Source: Mayfieldus sp963841445 (GTDB lineage Bacteria > Actinomycetota > Thermoleophilia > Solirubrobacterales > 70-9). From it: a stretch of DNA of 64,000 nt. The stretch covers positions 62,001 through 126,000 of the forward strand of contig CAWJCP010000001.1 of the NCBI GenBank assembly GCA_963841445.1. The letters are read 5' to 3'. The notes beneath the pieces were generated by a model. That model saw only the letters and a list, made by a program, of their open reading frames with translations. It ran no database searches and was not told where the DNA came from. Below are positions 6,846 to 15,472 of the stretch, in pieces. Position 1 is the first letter of the stretch; each line of letters starts with the position of its first letter. Both the position numbers and the translations under genes were made by a program.

Positions 6846-9800
6846 ATGAACAGCGCCGCCAAGACCGCCGCCGCCAACCGCCAGGGGCTGGCGATCGAGC
6901 GCCGCTTCAGCTCTTCGGACGTCCACCCCTTCGACGAGGTCGAGTGGGAGGTTCGCGACGCCCTGATCGGCGACCCCGCCGATCCCGCCTTCGAGCAGCG
7001 CGACGTCGAGTTCCCCACGAGCTGGTCGCAGAACGCGACCAACATCGTCGCCCAGAAGTACTTCCGCGGCCAGATGGGATCCGAGCAGCGCGAGAGCTCG
7101 GTCAAGCAGATGATCGGCCGCGTCTCCGGCACGATCGCCGAATGGGGGGGCAAGGGCGGCTACTTCGCCAGCCCCGAGGACGCCTCCGCCTTCGAAGACG
7201 AGCTGACCTCGATCCTGCTGCACCAGAAGGCCGCCTTCAACTCGCCGGTCTGGTTCAACGTCGGCTTCGAGGAGCGCCCGCAGTGCAGCGCCTGCTTCAT
7301 CCTCAGCGTCGCGGACACGATGGAGTCGATCCTCGACTGGAACACCAAGGAGGGGATGATCTTCCGCGGCGGCTCCGGCTCGGGAATCAACCTCTCCAAC
7401 ATCCGCGGCTCGGTCGAGCACCTCTCGAAGGGCGGCCTTGCCTCCGGCCCGGTCAGCTTCATGCGCGGCGCCGACTCCTGGGCGGGCACGATCAAGTCGG
7501 GCGGCAAGACGCGGCGCGCGGCGAAGATGGTCGTGCTCAACGTCGACCACCCCGACATCGAGGACTTCATCTGGTGCAAGGCGCGTGAGGAGGAGAAAGC
7601 CGCGGCGCTGCGCGACGCGGGCTTCGACATGTCGATCGACGGCGAGGGCTTCAGCTCGATCCAATACCAGAACGCCAACAACTCGGTCCGGGTCACCGAC
7701 GAGTTCATGGAGGCCGTTGACGCCGACGATCAGTGGGAGCTGCTCTCGCGGACCAGCGGCGAGCCGGTCAAGAGCCTCGACGCCCGTGAGCTGATGCGGC
7801 AGATCTCCGACGCCGCCTGGCGCTGCGCGGACCCGGGCGTCCAGTACGACACCACGATCAACCGCTGGCACACCTGCCCGGAGTCGGGGCGGATCAACGC
7901 GTCCAACCCTTGCTTCCCTGCGGACGCACGAGTCCACACCATGCTAGGGCAGCTTCCCTTCGGGGAGTTGTATGAGCGGGCCCAGGCCGGCGAGGAGTTC
8001 CGCGTTTACACTCACCGAGCGACTGCCGAAAAGCCGAGCGACGGCGTCGTTGCAAGCCGGCCGATTGCGGTCATGCGGAACGGCGTCAAACCGATCGTCC
8101 GTCTTCGCTTCTCGAACGGCCAGGAGCTTCGGTGCACCCCCAACCATCGCCTTTGGACGGTCAATCGGGGTTATGTCCATGCCGAGGACTTGACAGACAA
8201 GGACCAAGTTCTCCTCAACGACAGCGCCACTCCGGGAGCAGACGCCTCATGGGAGCTGCCGGTCAAGGTTGCGGCACAGGCGAAGTCCTTCAGCCGCGGC
8301 GGAACCGTCGTTCACCAGTCCCTCCCCGAGCGGTGGAGCGAGGGTCTCGGGGAGCTGACCGGCCATCTGATCGGAGACGGCTCGCTTACCGATGTGCAAA
8401 CGAATTGGGCCTACGGTGGCGACGACATCGCCGATGGCCTCGACTCCTCTCACCAGGGACTCCTCAGTGAGTTGATCGGCGGTGTTTCGCGCCAACAAAT
8501 GGACAACGGCACCGTTCAACTTCGTGCCGGTAGCGAGGCTGTGCGGGAGTTCTTCCGTGGCCTGGGTGTCACCTCGGCCCGCGCACATGAGAAACGGCTT
8601 CCCCCAGCGATCTTCACAGCCCCAACCGAGGTTCAGGCGGCGTTCCTGCGGGGGTTGTTCGGAGCAGACGGATGCGTGGCTCGAGTCGAAACCGGTGGCA
8701 AAGCGAGCCGCTACGTTGGGCTCGGCAGTCGCAGCGAGGCACTGCTTCGCGATGTCCAGATACTTCTCACCTCGTTCGGGATCCGAGGTCGCACGTACCG
8801 GATCTCCGAGAGCGACAGGCCGTCGTTCTCATATACCCGAGTCGACGGATCCAGCATCGAGTACGCATCCCGGGAGGGCTTCGATCTGCGGATCACCGGC
8901 TCTGACCTCGAGAGGTTCGCCGGATCGATCGGCTTCTCGACTCCGCGCAAGGAAGCTGCACTCGAAGCGCTTCTCACGGAGACCGGTCGGTACCGGACCA
9001 AGCCTGGGGTCAGCATGGTTTCTCGTGAGAGCGACGGTCAAGAGGTCGTATACAACCTGACCGAGCCGCTGCATCACTCCTACATCGTCGACGGGTTCGT
9101 GGTCGCAAATTGCAGTGAGTACATGCACGTCGACGACTCGGCCTGCAACCTGGCCTCGCTGAACCTGATGCGCTTCCGGCGCGAAGACGGAAGCTTCGAC
9201 GTCGACGACTTCACACACGCCGTTGACATCGTCTTCCTGGCCCAGGAGATCATCGTCGGCTGCTCCAGCTACCCGACCGAGGAGATCGGCGCCAACGCGA
9301 ACGCGTTCCGCCAGCTCGGGCTCGGCTACGCCAACCTCGGCGCCCTGCTGATGTCCGACGGGCTGCCCTACGACTCCGATCAGGGCCGCGCGGTGGCGGC
9401 GACGATCACGGCGCTGATGACCGGGCGCGCCTACCGGCGCTCGGCCGAGATCGCGGCGGCGATCGGCCCCTACGACACCTACGAGCTCAACCGCGAGCCC
9501 CACAACGACGTGATGCGGATGCATCGCGACGCGTCGTATGAGATCGACGAGTCGCTGGTCGAGGACGGGCTGCTGCACGCCGCCCGCCACGAGTGGGACG
9601 AGGCGGTGGCGCTGGGCGAGCAGCACGGCTATCGAAACGCGCAGGCGACGGTGCTTGCGCCGACCGGGACGATCAGCTTCCTGATGGACTGCGACACGAC
9701 CGGGATCGAGCCAGACTTCTCGCTGGTCAAGTTCAAGGAGCTGGTCGGCGGCGGGCAGATGACGATCGCCAACCAGTCGGTGCCGCTGGCGCTGCAGACG

Positions 9801-10838
9801 CTCGGCTACTCCGACGCGCAGATCGAGCAGATCGAGGCCTACATCAAGGAGAACGGCACGATCATCGGCGCTCCCGAGCTCGACGAGCAGCACCTCGAGG
9901 TGTTCGACGTCGCGGTCGGCGAGCGGGCGATCTCGCACACCGGCCATATCGACATGATGGCCGCGACGCAGCCGTTCATCTCTGGCGCGATCTCGAAGAC
10001 CGTCAACCTGCCGCAGACGGCATCGGTCGAGGACATCGCCGACGCCTACACGCGCGGATGGAAGGGCGGCCTGAAGGCGCTGGCGATCTACCGCGACGGC
10101 TCCAAGACCGCGCAGGCCCTGCGCACCGACGCCCAGGAGGAGAAGGAGGCGGTCGAGACGCTCGCCGAGGCAGCGGGCGAGCCGGTGCGCCAGCGGATGC
10201 CGCGCGAGCGCGAATCGATCACCCACAAGTTCTCGATCGCCGGCCACGAGGGCTACATCACCGCCGGCAAGTACCCCGACGGCCGGGTCGGGGAGATCTT
10301 CCTCACCGACATCGGCAAGGAAGGCTCGACCCTGCGCGGGATGATGAACGCCTACGCGACCGCGATCTCGATCGGCCTGCAGTACGGGGTGCCGCTCGAG
10401 GTGTTCGTGAAGAAGTTCAGCTACATGCGCTTCGACCCCGAGGGGATCACCCAGAACCCGGAGATCCCGTTCGCGAAGTCGATGCCCGACTACATCATGC
10501 GCTGGCTCGCCAGCCGCTTCATCGAGGACCCCGACTACCTCGAGGAGCTGGGCATCCTCACCGAAGACGTGCGGGCCCGGCGCGAGGCCGAGCACACCGG
10601 CCTGGAGACCGACACCAACGGCTCCGGCAACGGTCATGCGAACGGGCACAGCAACGGCGAGGCAACGGCGGAGTCGAAGCCGGCCGCTGCGGCGATGACC
10701 GACACTCCCCCGGTCCGCCCGGCGGCGATGTCGGGCCCTGAGCTCGGCCCTGCCTGCGATCAGTGCGGCGGGATGATGCAGCGCACCGGCAGCTGTTACA
10801 CCTGCTCGAGCTGCGGCAACAACACCGGCTGCGGCTGA
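6846..10838 (+). CDS. nrdJ: Adenosylcobalamin-dependent (class II) ribonucleotide reductase with an intein
   Basis: Converts ribonucleotides to deoxyribonucleotides using a radical generated from adenosylcobalamin. The primary product is 1330 residues: N-extein ~1–355, intein 356–755 and C-extein 756–1330; the spliced enzyme would be 930 residues, normal for actinobacterial NrdJ. Visible marks are FRGGSGSGINLSNIRGS, the active-site NPCSEY (split by the intein), DSACNLASLNLMRF, APTGTISFLMDCDTTG, and a C-terminal Cys-rich tail (CDQCGGMM…CYTCSSCG). I chose ATG 6846 because the strong AGAGGAGAG ribosome site lies just before it; an ATG at 6828 would sit upstream of that site. Regulated with nrdR through the two NrdR boxes. 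Confidence 0.96.
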   Translation: MNSAAKTAAANRQGLAIERRFSSSDVHPFDEVEWEVRDALIGDPADPAFEQRDVEFPTSWSQNATNIVAQKYFRGQMGSEQRESSVKQMIGRVSGTIAEWGGKGGYFASPEDASAFEDELTSILLHQKAAFNSPVWFNVGFEERPQCSACFILSVADTMESILDWNTKEGMIFRGGSGSGINLSNIRGSVEHLSKGGLASGPVSFMRGADSWAGTIKSGGKTRRAAKMVVLNVDHPDIEDFIWCKAREEEKAAALRDAGFDMSIDGEGFSSIQYQNANNSVRVTDEFMEAVDADDQWELLSRTSGEPVKSLDARELMRQISDAAWRCADPGVQYDTTINRWHTCPESGRINASNPCFPADARVHTMLGQLPFGELYERAQAGEEFRVYTHRATAEKPSDGVVASRPIAVMRNGVKPIVRLRFSNGQELRCTPNHRLWTVNRGYVHAEDLTDKDQVLLNDSATPGADASWELPVKVAAQAKSFSRGGTVVHQSLPERWSEGLGELTGHLIGDGSLTDVQTNWAYGGDDIADGLDSSHQGLLSELIGGVSRQQMDNGTVQLRAGSEAVREFFRGLGVTSARAHEKRLPPAIFTAPTEVQAAFLRGLFGADGCVARVETGGKASRYVGLGSRSEALLRDVQILLTSFGIRGRTYRISESDRPSFSYTRVDGSSIEYASREGFDLRITGSDLERFAGSIGFSTPRKEAALEALLTETGRYRTKPGVSMVSRESDGQEVVYNLTEPLHHSYIVDGFVVANCSEYMHVDDSACNLASLNLMRFRREDGSFDVDDFTHAVDIVFLAQEIIVGCSSYPTEEIGANANAFRQLGLGYANLGALLMSDGLPYDSDQGRAVAATITALMTGRAYRRSAEIAAAIGPYDTYELNREPHNDVMRMHRDASYEIDESLVEDGLLHAARHEWDEAVALGEQHGYRNAQATVLAPTGTISFLMDCDTTGIEPDFSLVKFKELVGGGQMTIANQSVPLALQTLGYSDAQIEQIEAYIKENGTIIGAPELDEQHLEVFDVAVGERAISHTGHIDMMAATQPFISGAISKTVNLPQTASVEDIADAYTRGWKGGLKALAIYRDGSKTAQALRTDAQEEKEAVETLAEAAGEPVRQRMPRERESITHKFSIAGHEGYITAGKYPDGRVGEIFLTDIGKEGSTLRGMMNAYATAISIGLQYGVPLEVFVKKFSYMRFDPEGITQNPEIPFAKSMPDYIMRWLASRFIEDPDYLEELGILTEDVRARREAEHTGLETDTNGSGNGHANGHSNGEATAESKPAAAAMTDTPPVRPAAMSGPELGPACDQCGGMMQRTGSCYTCSSCGNNTGCG
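7911..9110 (+). mobile_element. LAGLIDADG-type intein inside NrdJ
   Basis: An in-frame 400-residue protein-splicing element. It starts at Cys1 (CFPADARVHT, block A) and ends at Asn (GFVVAN) followed by Cys+1 of the C-extein; joining the flanks restores NPCSEY exactly. Block B is TPNHRLWT; block F is VYNLTEPLHHSYIVDG. Two dodecapeptide endonuclease motifs are present with acidic residues kept (LTGHLIGDGSL and LRGLFGADGCV), so the homing endonuclease may be active. The penultimate residue is Ala instead of the usual His. Codon use is visibly less GC-rich than in the exteins, a sign of horizontal transfer. Confidence 0.96.
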
Positions 10839-10850
10839 GCCGAGCTGAGC

Positions 10851-11321
10851 TCAGCCGCTTTCGCCGTCGAAGTAGTCGACCTGGCTCGACCGGCGCGCGA
10901 TCAGGTCGTCCTCCTCGTTCCCGGTCCAGATCCCGATCTTGTCGCTGTCGGGATACACGGTCGCCGCCGGATAGGTGACTGTCGACCACATGACGACGCG
11001 AACGGTCGACTCGGTCTTGTTCCCTACGCCGTGAGCGCCTTCGGGACCGGTCGGAAAGCAGATCAGGTCCCACTGTTCGAGCTCGTCGCTGCCGTCCGGA
11101 TGGCGCAAGGTCGGCTTGCCCTCGAGGACGAGCAGCCACTCCTCCTCGGCGTACTCGTAGTGGTAGGGACAGATCGACTGGCCCGGCGGAAGCTCGTAGA
11201 CGCTCGCGCCGACCTGCTTCGCACCCAGCGCCTCACCGAGCCGAGCCACCCCGGAGCGAAAGCTGTCCGGGTCGGCCTCGTCGTAGGTGAACTCGGGGCT
11301 CGAGATGTTGATCCGCCGCAT
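10851..11321 (-). CDS. Cupin-domain protein
   Basis: A 156-residue single cupin. The first cupin motif appears around residues 51–72 (CPYHYEYAEEEWLLVLEGKPTL, with His and Glu metal ligands), and the second around residues 86–105 (FPTGPEGAHGVGNKTESTVR, with the final His). Small cupins of this shape are metal-binding enzymes or sugar/organic-acid isomerases and regulators; no substrate can be inferred. It is transcribed toward nrdJ, leaving 12 bases between the two stops. An ATG start at 11321 gives the usual short leader before the barrel. Confidence 0.8.
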   Translation of the reverse strand: MRRINISSPEFTYDEADPDSFRSGVARLGEALGAKQVGASVYELPPGQSICPYHYEYAEEEWLLVLEGKPTLRHPDGSDELEQWDLICFPTGPEGAHGVGNKTESTVRVVMWSTVTYPAATVYPDSDKIGIWTGNEEDDLIARRSSQVDYFDGESG

Positions 11322-11371
11322 GCCTCGACGCTAGCAGCGGCCGACTCGAAAGCGGGGAGCCGAGAGGCCGT

Positions 11372-12508
11372 TCAGTGCCCGAAGCGGTGCAGCAGGCGAT
11401 AGACGAACGCCTGCACCCGCACGGTGTCGACGAGGTCGCCGAGCGCGATGTTGGCATCGAGAAGGTGCAGGCCCCAGGTCGCATCCGGAACCGGATTCAA
11501 GGTCGGGGCTCCGGGCAGGCCGCTGACCTGCAGCACGTTGGCGCCGTCCGCTGAGGAGCACTCTCCCCGGTAGGCGATGGTCTCGACCCACGGCGTCGAG
11601 ACCGCGGGCACGGTGAACCCGACCGCGCCGGTGGCGGCCCCGATCGTCGTGCCGGGCGCGAACGGCTCGGTCGGGAAGACCGACCGAAGCGGTGCCGAGC
11701 CGCCCAGCAACCGGGCGGGGTTGGTGCAGACCACCTGCTGTCCGGTGGCCGCCCGGCCGAAGAGGGCGTTCGGCGGCACGGTGCCGTTGAAGGTCGAGAA
11801 GGCGATCACGCAGCCGACCTGCAGCTTCAGGTGGCAGGTGTGGATGTGCTGGAAGTCGCCGCCGCCGTCGCGACCGGCCGCAGTGGTCACGTTGCCGCCC
11901 AGCAGGATCGCCGAGATCAGCTTGCGGCGCTCGGCCGGGTTGGGGTCGATCTCCTGAGAGATCAGCTGGCGCAGCACGAAGGTGCCCTGCGAGTGGCCGA
12001 TCAGGACGACGCCGCGACCGTGGTTGTACTTCTGCAGGTAGGTGTTCCAGGCGTTCAGCACGTCGCCGTAGGCGAGTGCCGGGTCGCCGCTGGCTCCGCC
12101 GAGGATCCCGGTCAGGGTCAGTTGCCGGTAGACCGGGGCGAAGACGCGGCAGCTCTGCGAGTAGCGCGCCGCCTGGTAGAGGGCGATCGAGCGCAGCTCG
12201 GGGTCGATGTCGAAGTTGGCGTTGCCGGTCGTCTGGTCTGAGACCGTCGGATAGACGTAGAAGCAGTCGAACCGCGGGTTCCTGGCGGGTTGCACGTCGC
12301 GGACCCCGAGGGTCTGTCCGCTCGGCGAGACGACGGTCGTCTTCAGGCTCGGGGTGCAGGGATCATTCGCGATCCCCGGCTTGCAGAGCCAGACCGGGTC
12401 GGCCGCAGATGCCGACCCGGGGAGCAGGGCGAGCAGCGAGGCGACGAGGATCGCCAACGTCAACGTCCCTGTTGCCACCGCCGGTCTCCGGATCCTTGAG
12501 AACCCCAT
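11372..12508 (-). CDS. Secreted DUF3089 family alpha/beta-hydrolase-like protein
   Basis: A 378-residue exported protein of the DUF3089 family, which has an alpha/beta-hydrolase fold resembling lipases. A signal peptide (residues ~1–35, ending GSASAA) precedes the mature part with VWLCKPG, FDCFYVYPTVS (a DUF3089 hallmark), and the nucleophile elbow GHSQGT. Several cysteines (CKPG, DPC, SQSCR, HTCH, GCV, VVC) suggest disulfides. I took the ATG at 12508, which has GGAG 6 bases upstream, over the in-frame GTG at 12520 that overlaps that site. It is divergent from another secreted hydrolase across a 75-bp spacer rich in inverted repeats. Confidence 0.82.
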   Translation of the reverse strand: MGFSRIRRPAVATGTLTLAILVASLLALLPGSASAADPVWLCKPGIANDPCTPSLKTTVVSPSGQTLGVRDVQPARNPRFDCFYVYPTVSDQTTGNANFDIDPELRSIALYQAARYSQSCRVFAPVYRQLTLTGILGGASGDPALAYGDVLNAWNTYLQKYNHGRGVVLIGHSQGTFVLRQLISQEIDPNPAERRKLISAILLGGNVTTAAGRDGGGDFQHIHTCHLKLQVGCVIAFSTFNGTVPPNALFGRAATGQQVVCTNPARLLGGSAPLRSVFPTEPFAPGTTIGAATGAVGFTVPAVSTPWVETIAYRGECSSADGANVLQVSGLPGAPTLNPVPDATWGLHLLDANIALGDLVDTVRVQAFVYRLLHRFGH

Positions 12509-12521
12509 CTCGATCTCCACG

Positions 12522-12577
12522 ACCCTAACCTATCCCCGATCGCCTCGCAACAGATCTTGAGACTGTTGCGTTAGGGT
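12522..12577. promoter_or_regulatory. Two nested inverted repeats between divergent hydrolase genes
   Basis: Outer arms ACCCTAAC (12522–12529) and GTTAGGGT (12570–12577), inner arms GCAACAG (12547–12553) and CTGTTGC (12563–12569), all perfect. The right arm runs into the ribosome-binding region of the plus-strand hydrolase, and the left arm lies 14 bases from the DUF3089 start. The pattern suggests one regulator controlling both divergent promoters. Confidence 0.45.
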
Positions 12578-12583
12578 GAGTAC

Positions 12584-14014
12584 ATGCTTCGCCGAACTGC
12601 CCTCGTCGTGGCGACCATGGCCCTTGCCGTCGCCCTCCTCGCCTCAAGCGCTTCCGCGGCGAGCTTTACCTGGATGAAGGGATTCAACGATCCCGCCACG
12701 CCCGACAACCTCGATCGGGTCGGCGTGCTGAAGGTCGGCCTGCCATGGGCTCACAACGTGCTCGTGCTCAACCCCGGCACCTCGGCGGGCGCCGGCTACT
12801 TCAAGCCGCTCGCCGATGACATCGTCAGGCGCACCCACGGCAGCTGGCAGGTCTGGTCGGTGGAGCGGCGCGAGAATCAGCTCGAGGATCAATCGATGCT
12901 CGACCGTTACAAGCGGGGGCAGGCGAGCCCGCAGCAGCTATTCGACTACTACCTCGGCTGGCTCAGCGACCCGGGCGTCACCGATCACTTCCAGCTGATT
13001 CCGGACTCGTCGGTCCCGTACGCACGCGGCTGGGGCATGAATGTCGAGATCGAGGACCTGCACCGGGTCGTTGAGTCGGCTTCGCGCTTCGGTCGCAGGG
13101 TGGTCCTCGGCGGCCACTCGCTCGGCGGCTCGATCACGACCGCCTACGCGACCTGGGACTTCAACGGCAAGCCCGGCGCCAAGGACCTCTCCGGCCTCGT
13201 CTACATCGACGGGGGCAGCAACCCGGCCCCGATCACCGAGCAGCAGGCCTCGCAGTCGCTGCAGGATCTTCAGGCCGGCACCCCTTGGCTCTCCTTCGGC
13301 GGCATCCCCGCCCCCTTCGCCGGCCTCTTCTCGGCGACCGGCTCCTGCGGTGCCGTCTATGACCCGGATTCACCCTCGCTCGGCTACTCGTTCCCGCTGC
13401 TGCCGGCGAACCTGAAGCCGCCGCTTCCGGCGGGGGTCGTCCCCACCAACACCGCCCAGTACGGGTTCGCGGTCGACAACGACACGTCACCGCCGACCCT
13501 GGCGGCCGCCCAGGGGCACGTCGGCCACCTCGCGACAAGCGGCAACCCGCGCGGCTGGATCGACGACGAGATCTCGCCGATCCGCCGCTTCGCGTCGATG
13601 TTCTGCGGCACGGGGCTGCGCGGCGTCGACGGCACGGCCTGGTATCACCCGCTGCGGCTCACGATCGACTCCGGGGCGGTTGCGGACGGAAACGCGAACC
13701 CGGCCCAGAGCGTGCTCGACGTCAAGGCGGTGCACGGCGACGAGCTGGGCAAGCAGACGCGAATCTACGCGTTCGGTGCGGCGCTCGGCGGCGAGGGTGT
13801 GCTCGCGACGGCTCAGGTTCTCGCCCAGCAGTCGGGAATTCCGGCCAGCAACCTGACCCTGGTGAACCGGCAGGGCACCTATTCGCACAACGACCCCAGC
13901 GCGGCGGCCCCGGAGAACGACTTCGTCGACAACCTGATCCCGTTCCTCGGTCAAGTCGCCAAGCAGCACCACCGGCATCATCTCCGCTGGCACTGGCATC
14001 ACCACTATTGGTAG
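12584..14014 (+). CDS. Secreted alpha/beta hydrolase (lipase/esterase-like)
   Basis: A 476-residue exported protein. Signal peptide at residues 1–25 (MLRRTALVV…SSASA). The nucleophile elbow is GGHSLGGSIT near residue 180, typical of lipases and esterases; a candidate acidic residue lies in VYIDGGS and the distal His may be in the SHNDP segment near residue 447. The C-terminus ends in a His/Trp-rich tail (HHRHHLRWHWHHHYW) that could bind metal or the cell surface. GGGTGAG precedes the ATG by 4 bases. It shares a divergent control region with the DUF3089 protein, suggesting linked roles in extracellular ester breakdown; substrate unknown. Confidence 0.8.
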   Translation: MLRRTALVVATMALAVALLASSASAASFTWMKGFNDPATPDNLDRVGVLKVGLPWAHNVLVLNPGTSAGAGYFKPLADDIVRRTHGSWQVWSVERRENQLEDQSMLDRYKRGQASPQQLFDYYLGWLSDPGVTDHFQLIPDSSVPYARGWGMNVEIEDLHRVVESASRFGRRVVLGGHSLGGSITTAYATWDFNGKPGAKDLSGLVYIDGGSNPAPITEQQASQSLQDLQAGTPWLSFGGIPAPFAGLFSATGSCGAVYDPDSPSLGYSFPLLPANLKPPLPAGVVPTNTAQYGFAVDNDTSPPTLAAAQGHVGHLATSGNPRGWIDDEISPIRRFASMFCGTGLRGVDGTAWYHPLRLTIDSGAVADGNANPAQSVLDVKAVHGDELGKQTRIYAFGAALGGEGVLATAQVLAQQSGIPASNLTLVNRQGTYSHNDPSAAAPENDFVDNLIPFLGQVAKQHHRHHLRWHWHHHYW

Positions 14015-14050
14015 CTCCCACCCAGGAGGCCCAGTGCGGCGTTCCCGGGC

Positions 14051-14677
14051 TCAGCGCAGCAGCATGCGCATGATCGGCTCCGCGCGGCGCGGCTCGGGCG
14101 CCTCGCCGGTGATCAGATCCAGATAGACGTAGGACTCGATCAGGCGCACGATCACGTAGGCGACCTCGTGCAGGTCGGCGGGCAGCTCGAGCCTTCCCGC
14201 CTCGGACTCCTCGCGCAGCAACCGTTCGTGCCAGCCGATCAGCCGCGCCTGAAACCCGGCCTCGCGCAGGGTCAGCAGGCGCATCGCGCTCTCGCCCTCC
14301 TCGGCGAGCCAGAACTGCATGCCCGGGTTCGCGATCACCGCGTCGACGAAGCCTGCCGCCACCTTCACGACCCGCTCCGCCCCGGTCGCTCGAGTTGCGG
14401 CATCGAGCTTTTCGAGCGTGCGCTCGGCCAGCGACCAGATCACCTCGACGAGCAGCTGCTCGCGCGATCCGACCCAGCGGTAGAGGGTGACCCGGTTGAC
14501 GCCCAGCTCGTGGGCCAGCGCGCTCATGTCGATCCGCTCCGCGGCCTGCCACTTGCGACGCGCGAGCCGAAAGGCATCGAGGGGCGCGGCGCCGGAGCCG
14601 CGCGGCGCTTCCTCGAGCGCGCTCTGGAGGCGGGTCGGGGGCCGCTCGGCCAGCGCCTGGTCGGTTCGCCCGGTCAT
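14051..14677 (-). CDS. TetR/AcrR-family regulator, QsdR type
   Basis: A DNA-binding repressor of about 208 residues. The N-terminal helix-turn-helix reads IDMSALAHELGVNRVTLYRWVGSREQL, which with the preceding FRLARRKWQAAERI is characteristic of the QsdR-like subgroup (QsdR controls a quorum-quenching lactonase in Rhodococcus). The C-terminal ligand domain follows (WSLAERTLEKLD … LIESYVYLDLITGEAPEPRR). I use the ATG at 14677; a GTG at 14716 would add 13 residues without family resemblance. It converges on the secreted hydrolase with a 36-base gap, so its target is not evident from context. Confidence 0.85.
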   Translation of the reverse strand: MTGRTDQALAERPPTRLQSALEEAPRGSGAAPLDAFRLARRKWQAAERIDMSALAHELGVNRVTLYRWVGSREQLLVEVIWSLAERTLEKLDAATRATGAERVVKVAAGFVDAVIANPGMQFWLAEEGESAMRLLTLREAGFQARLIGWHERLLREESEAGRLELPADLHEVAYVIVRLIESYVYLDLITGEAPEPRRAEPIMRMLLR

Positions 14678-14819
14678 CGCGCTGATCGTAGGCGCTCGTC
14701 GGCCAGGACCAAGCACCGCAAGGGCGCAACCGGGCCAACAAGCTCAGCTTCTACCAATGCTCCGGCACGCCGTGCGATCGCGCGCCGGCAAGCGTCGGTG
14801 AGCACGCGACGTCGAAGGC

Positions 14820-14990
14820 ATCAGGCGTCCGCTGAATGACGAGAGCCGCACTGCGGGCGGCCTCTTCGCATTGATGTCGTCGATCACCATCTTGGCGACG
14901 TTCGCGTTCGCGGGACACAAGAACGAAAAGCGGACCGGTCAGGTCGGCGATCACGCCCACCTTGATGGGCTTTGCGGTTGCGTTCTCCGT
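14820..14990 (-). pseudogene. Decayed fragment of a branched-chain amino-acid-type ABC substrate-binding protein
   Basis: Reading the minus strand, one frame gives AKPIKVGVIADLTGP (14975 downward) and, after a one-base shift in a run of T (about 14930), the next frame gives NANVAKMVIDDINAK (to 14864). Together these form the start of the mature part of periplasmic-binding-protein family 6. Nothing recognisable follows, and no signal peptide or stop-free extension is present. The 334-bp space between the TetR gene and the next gene thus holds a frameshifted, truncated relic. Confidence 0.6.
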
Positions 14991-15011
14991 TGCGCTATCT
15001 CCGATCTAGGT

Positions 15012-15284
15012 TCATGCGTCGTACTGGCCCACCAGCTCCGCCATCTGGGGGCGACCCTTGTGACCCGCTTCCTGCAGGATCGGCGGGACCTCGGGGTCCG
15101 ATACGAAGCTCTGCCAACCCTCCGCGTCCCAGTCGAACAGCGCCCAGACCCGGTCCTCCTCGCTGGGATCGCGAAAGACGGTGCATCCCTTCGAGCCGTG
15201 CTCCTTTCGCTTTTCGGCGCCCTTGGTCGAGAAAACGCTCAAGAAGCGGTCGACATCTTCAACCTGTGTCGTTGCCAGGATCAC
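15012..15284 (-). CDS. Small ABM/dimeric alpha-beta barrel-like protein
   Basis: A 90-residue protein (MILATTQVEDVDRFLSVF … VWALFDWDAEGWQSFVSDPEVPPILQEAG) with the beta-alpha-beta pattern of the antibiotic-biosynthesis-monooxygenase/EthD-type dimeric barrel. Members include heme-degrading or small-molecule monooxygenases, and many have no known reaction. The start is a GTG at 15284 with GGAGG 5 bases upstream, one of the clearest ribosome sites in the region. It stands alone, upstream of the relic ABC gene. Confidence 0.65.
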   Translation of the reverse strand: MILATTQVEDVDRFLSVFSTKGAEKRKEHGSKGCTVFRDPSEEDRVWALFDWDAEGWQSFVSDPEVPPILQEAGHKGRPQMAELVGQYDA

Positions 15285-15472
15285 ATTCGCCTCCTTGTTT
15301 CGGTGCCGTGGCTCGGCTCCGAATGTTGGTTGGTCTTTCGATCCCGAGCTCTGGCCGGCGCATCGGGCAGACGCCCGATGCCGTGCCCATGCCCGGATCC
15401 CCTTTCACGCCGCGATCCTATCCCCACCAGCCAAACCGGCCCAAAGGACTTGGTCCCCGGCGACGCGCGCAG

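Noticed and set aside
8829..10649. Long open frame antisense to nrdJ (about 600 codons)
   Set aside because: It mirrors the codon periodicity of nrdJ in very GC-rich DNA, has no recognisable domain and spans the intein junction.
14751..14960. 69-codon open frame in the TetR–ABM gap as an intact small gene
   Set aside because: Its first 12 residues belong to the start of an ABC binding protein whose continuation is in another frame, so it is a relic.
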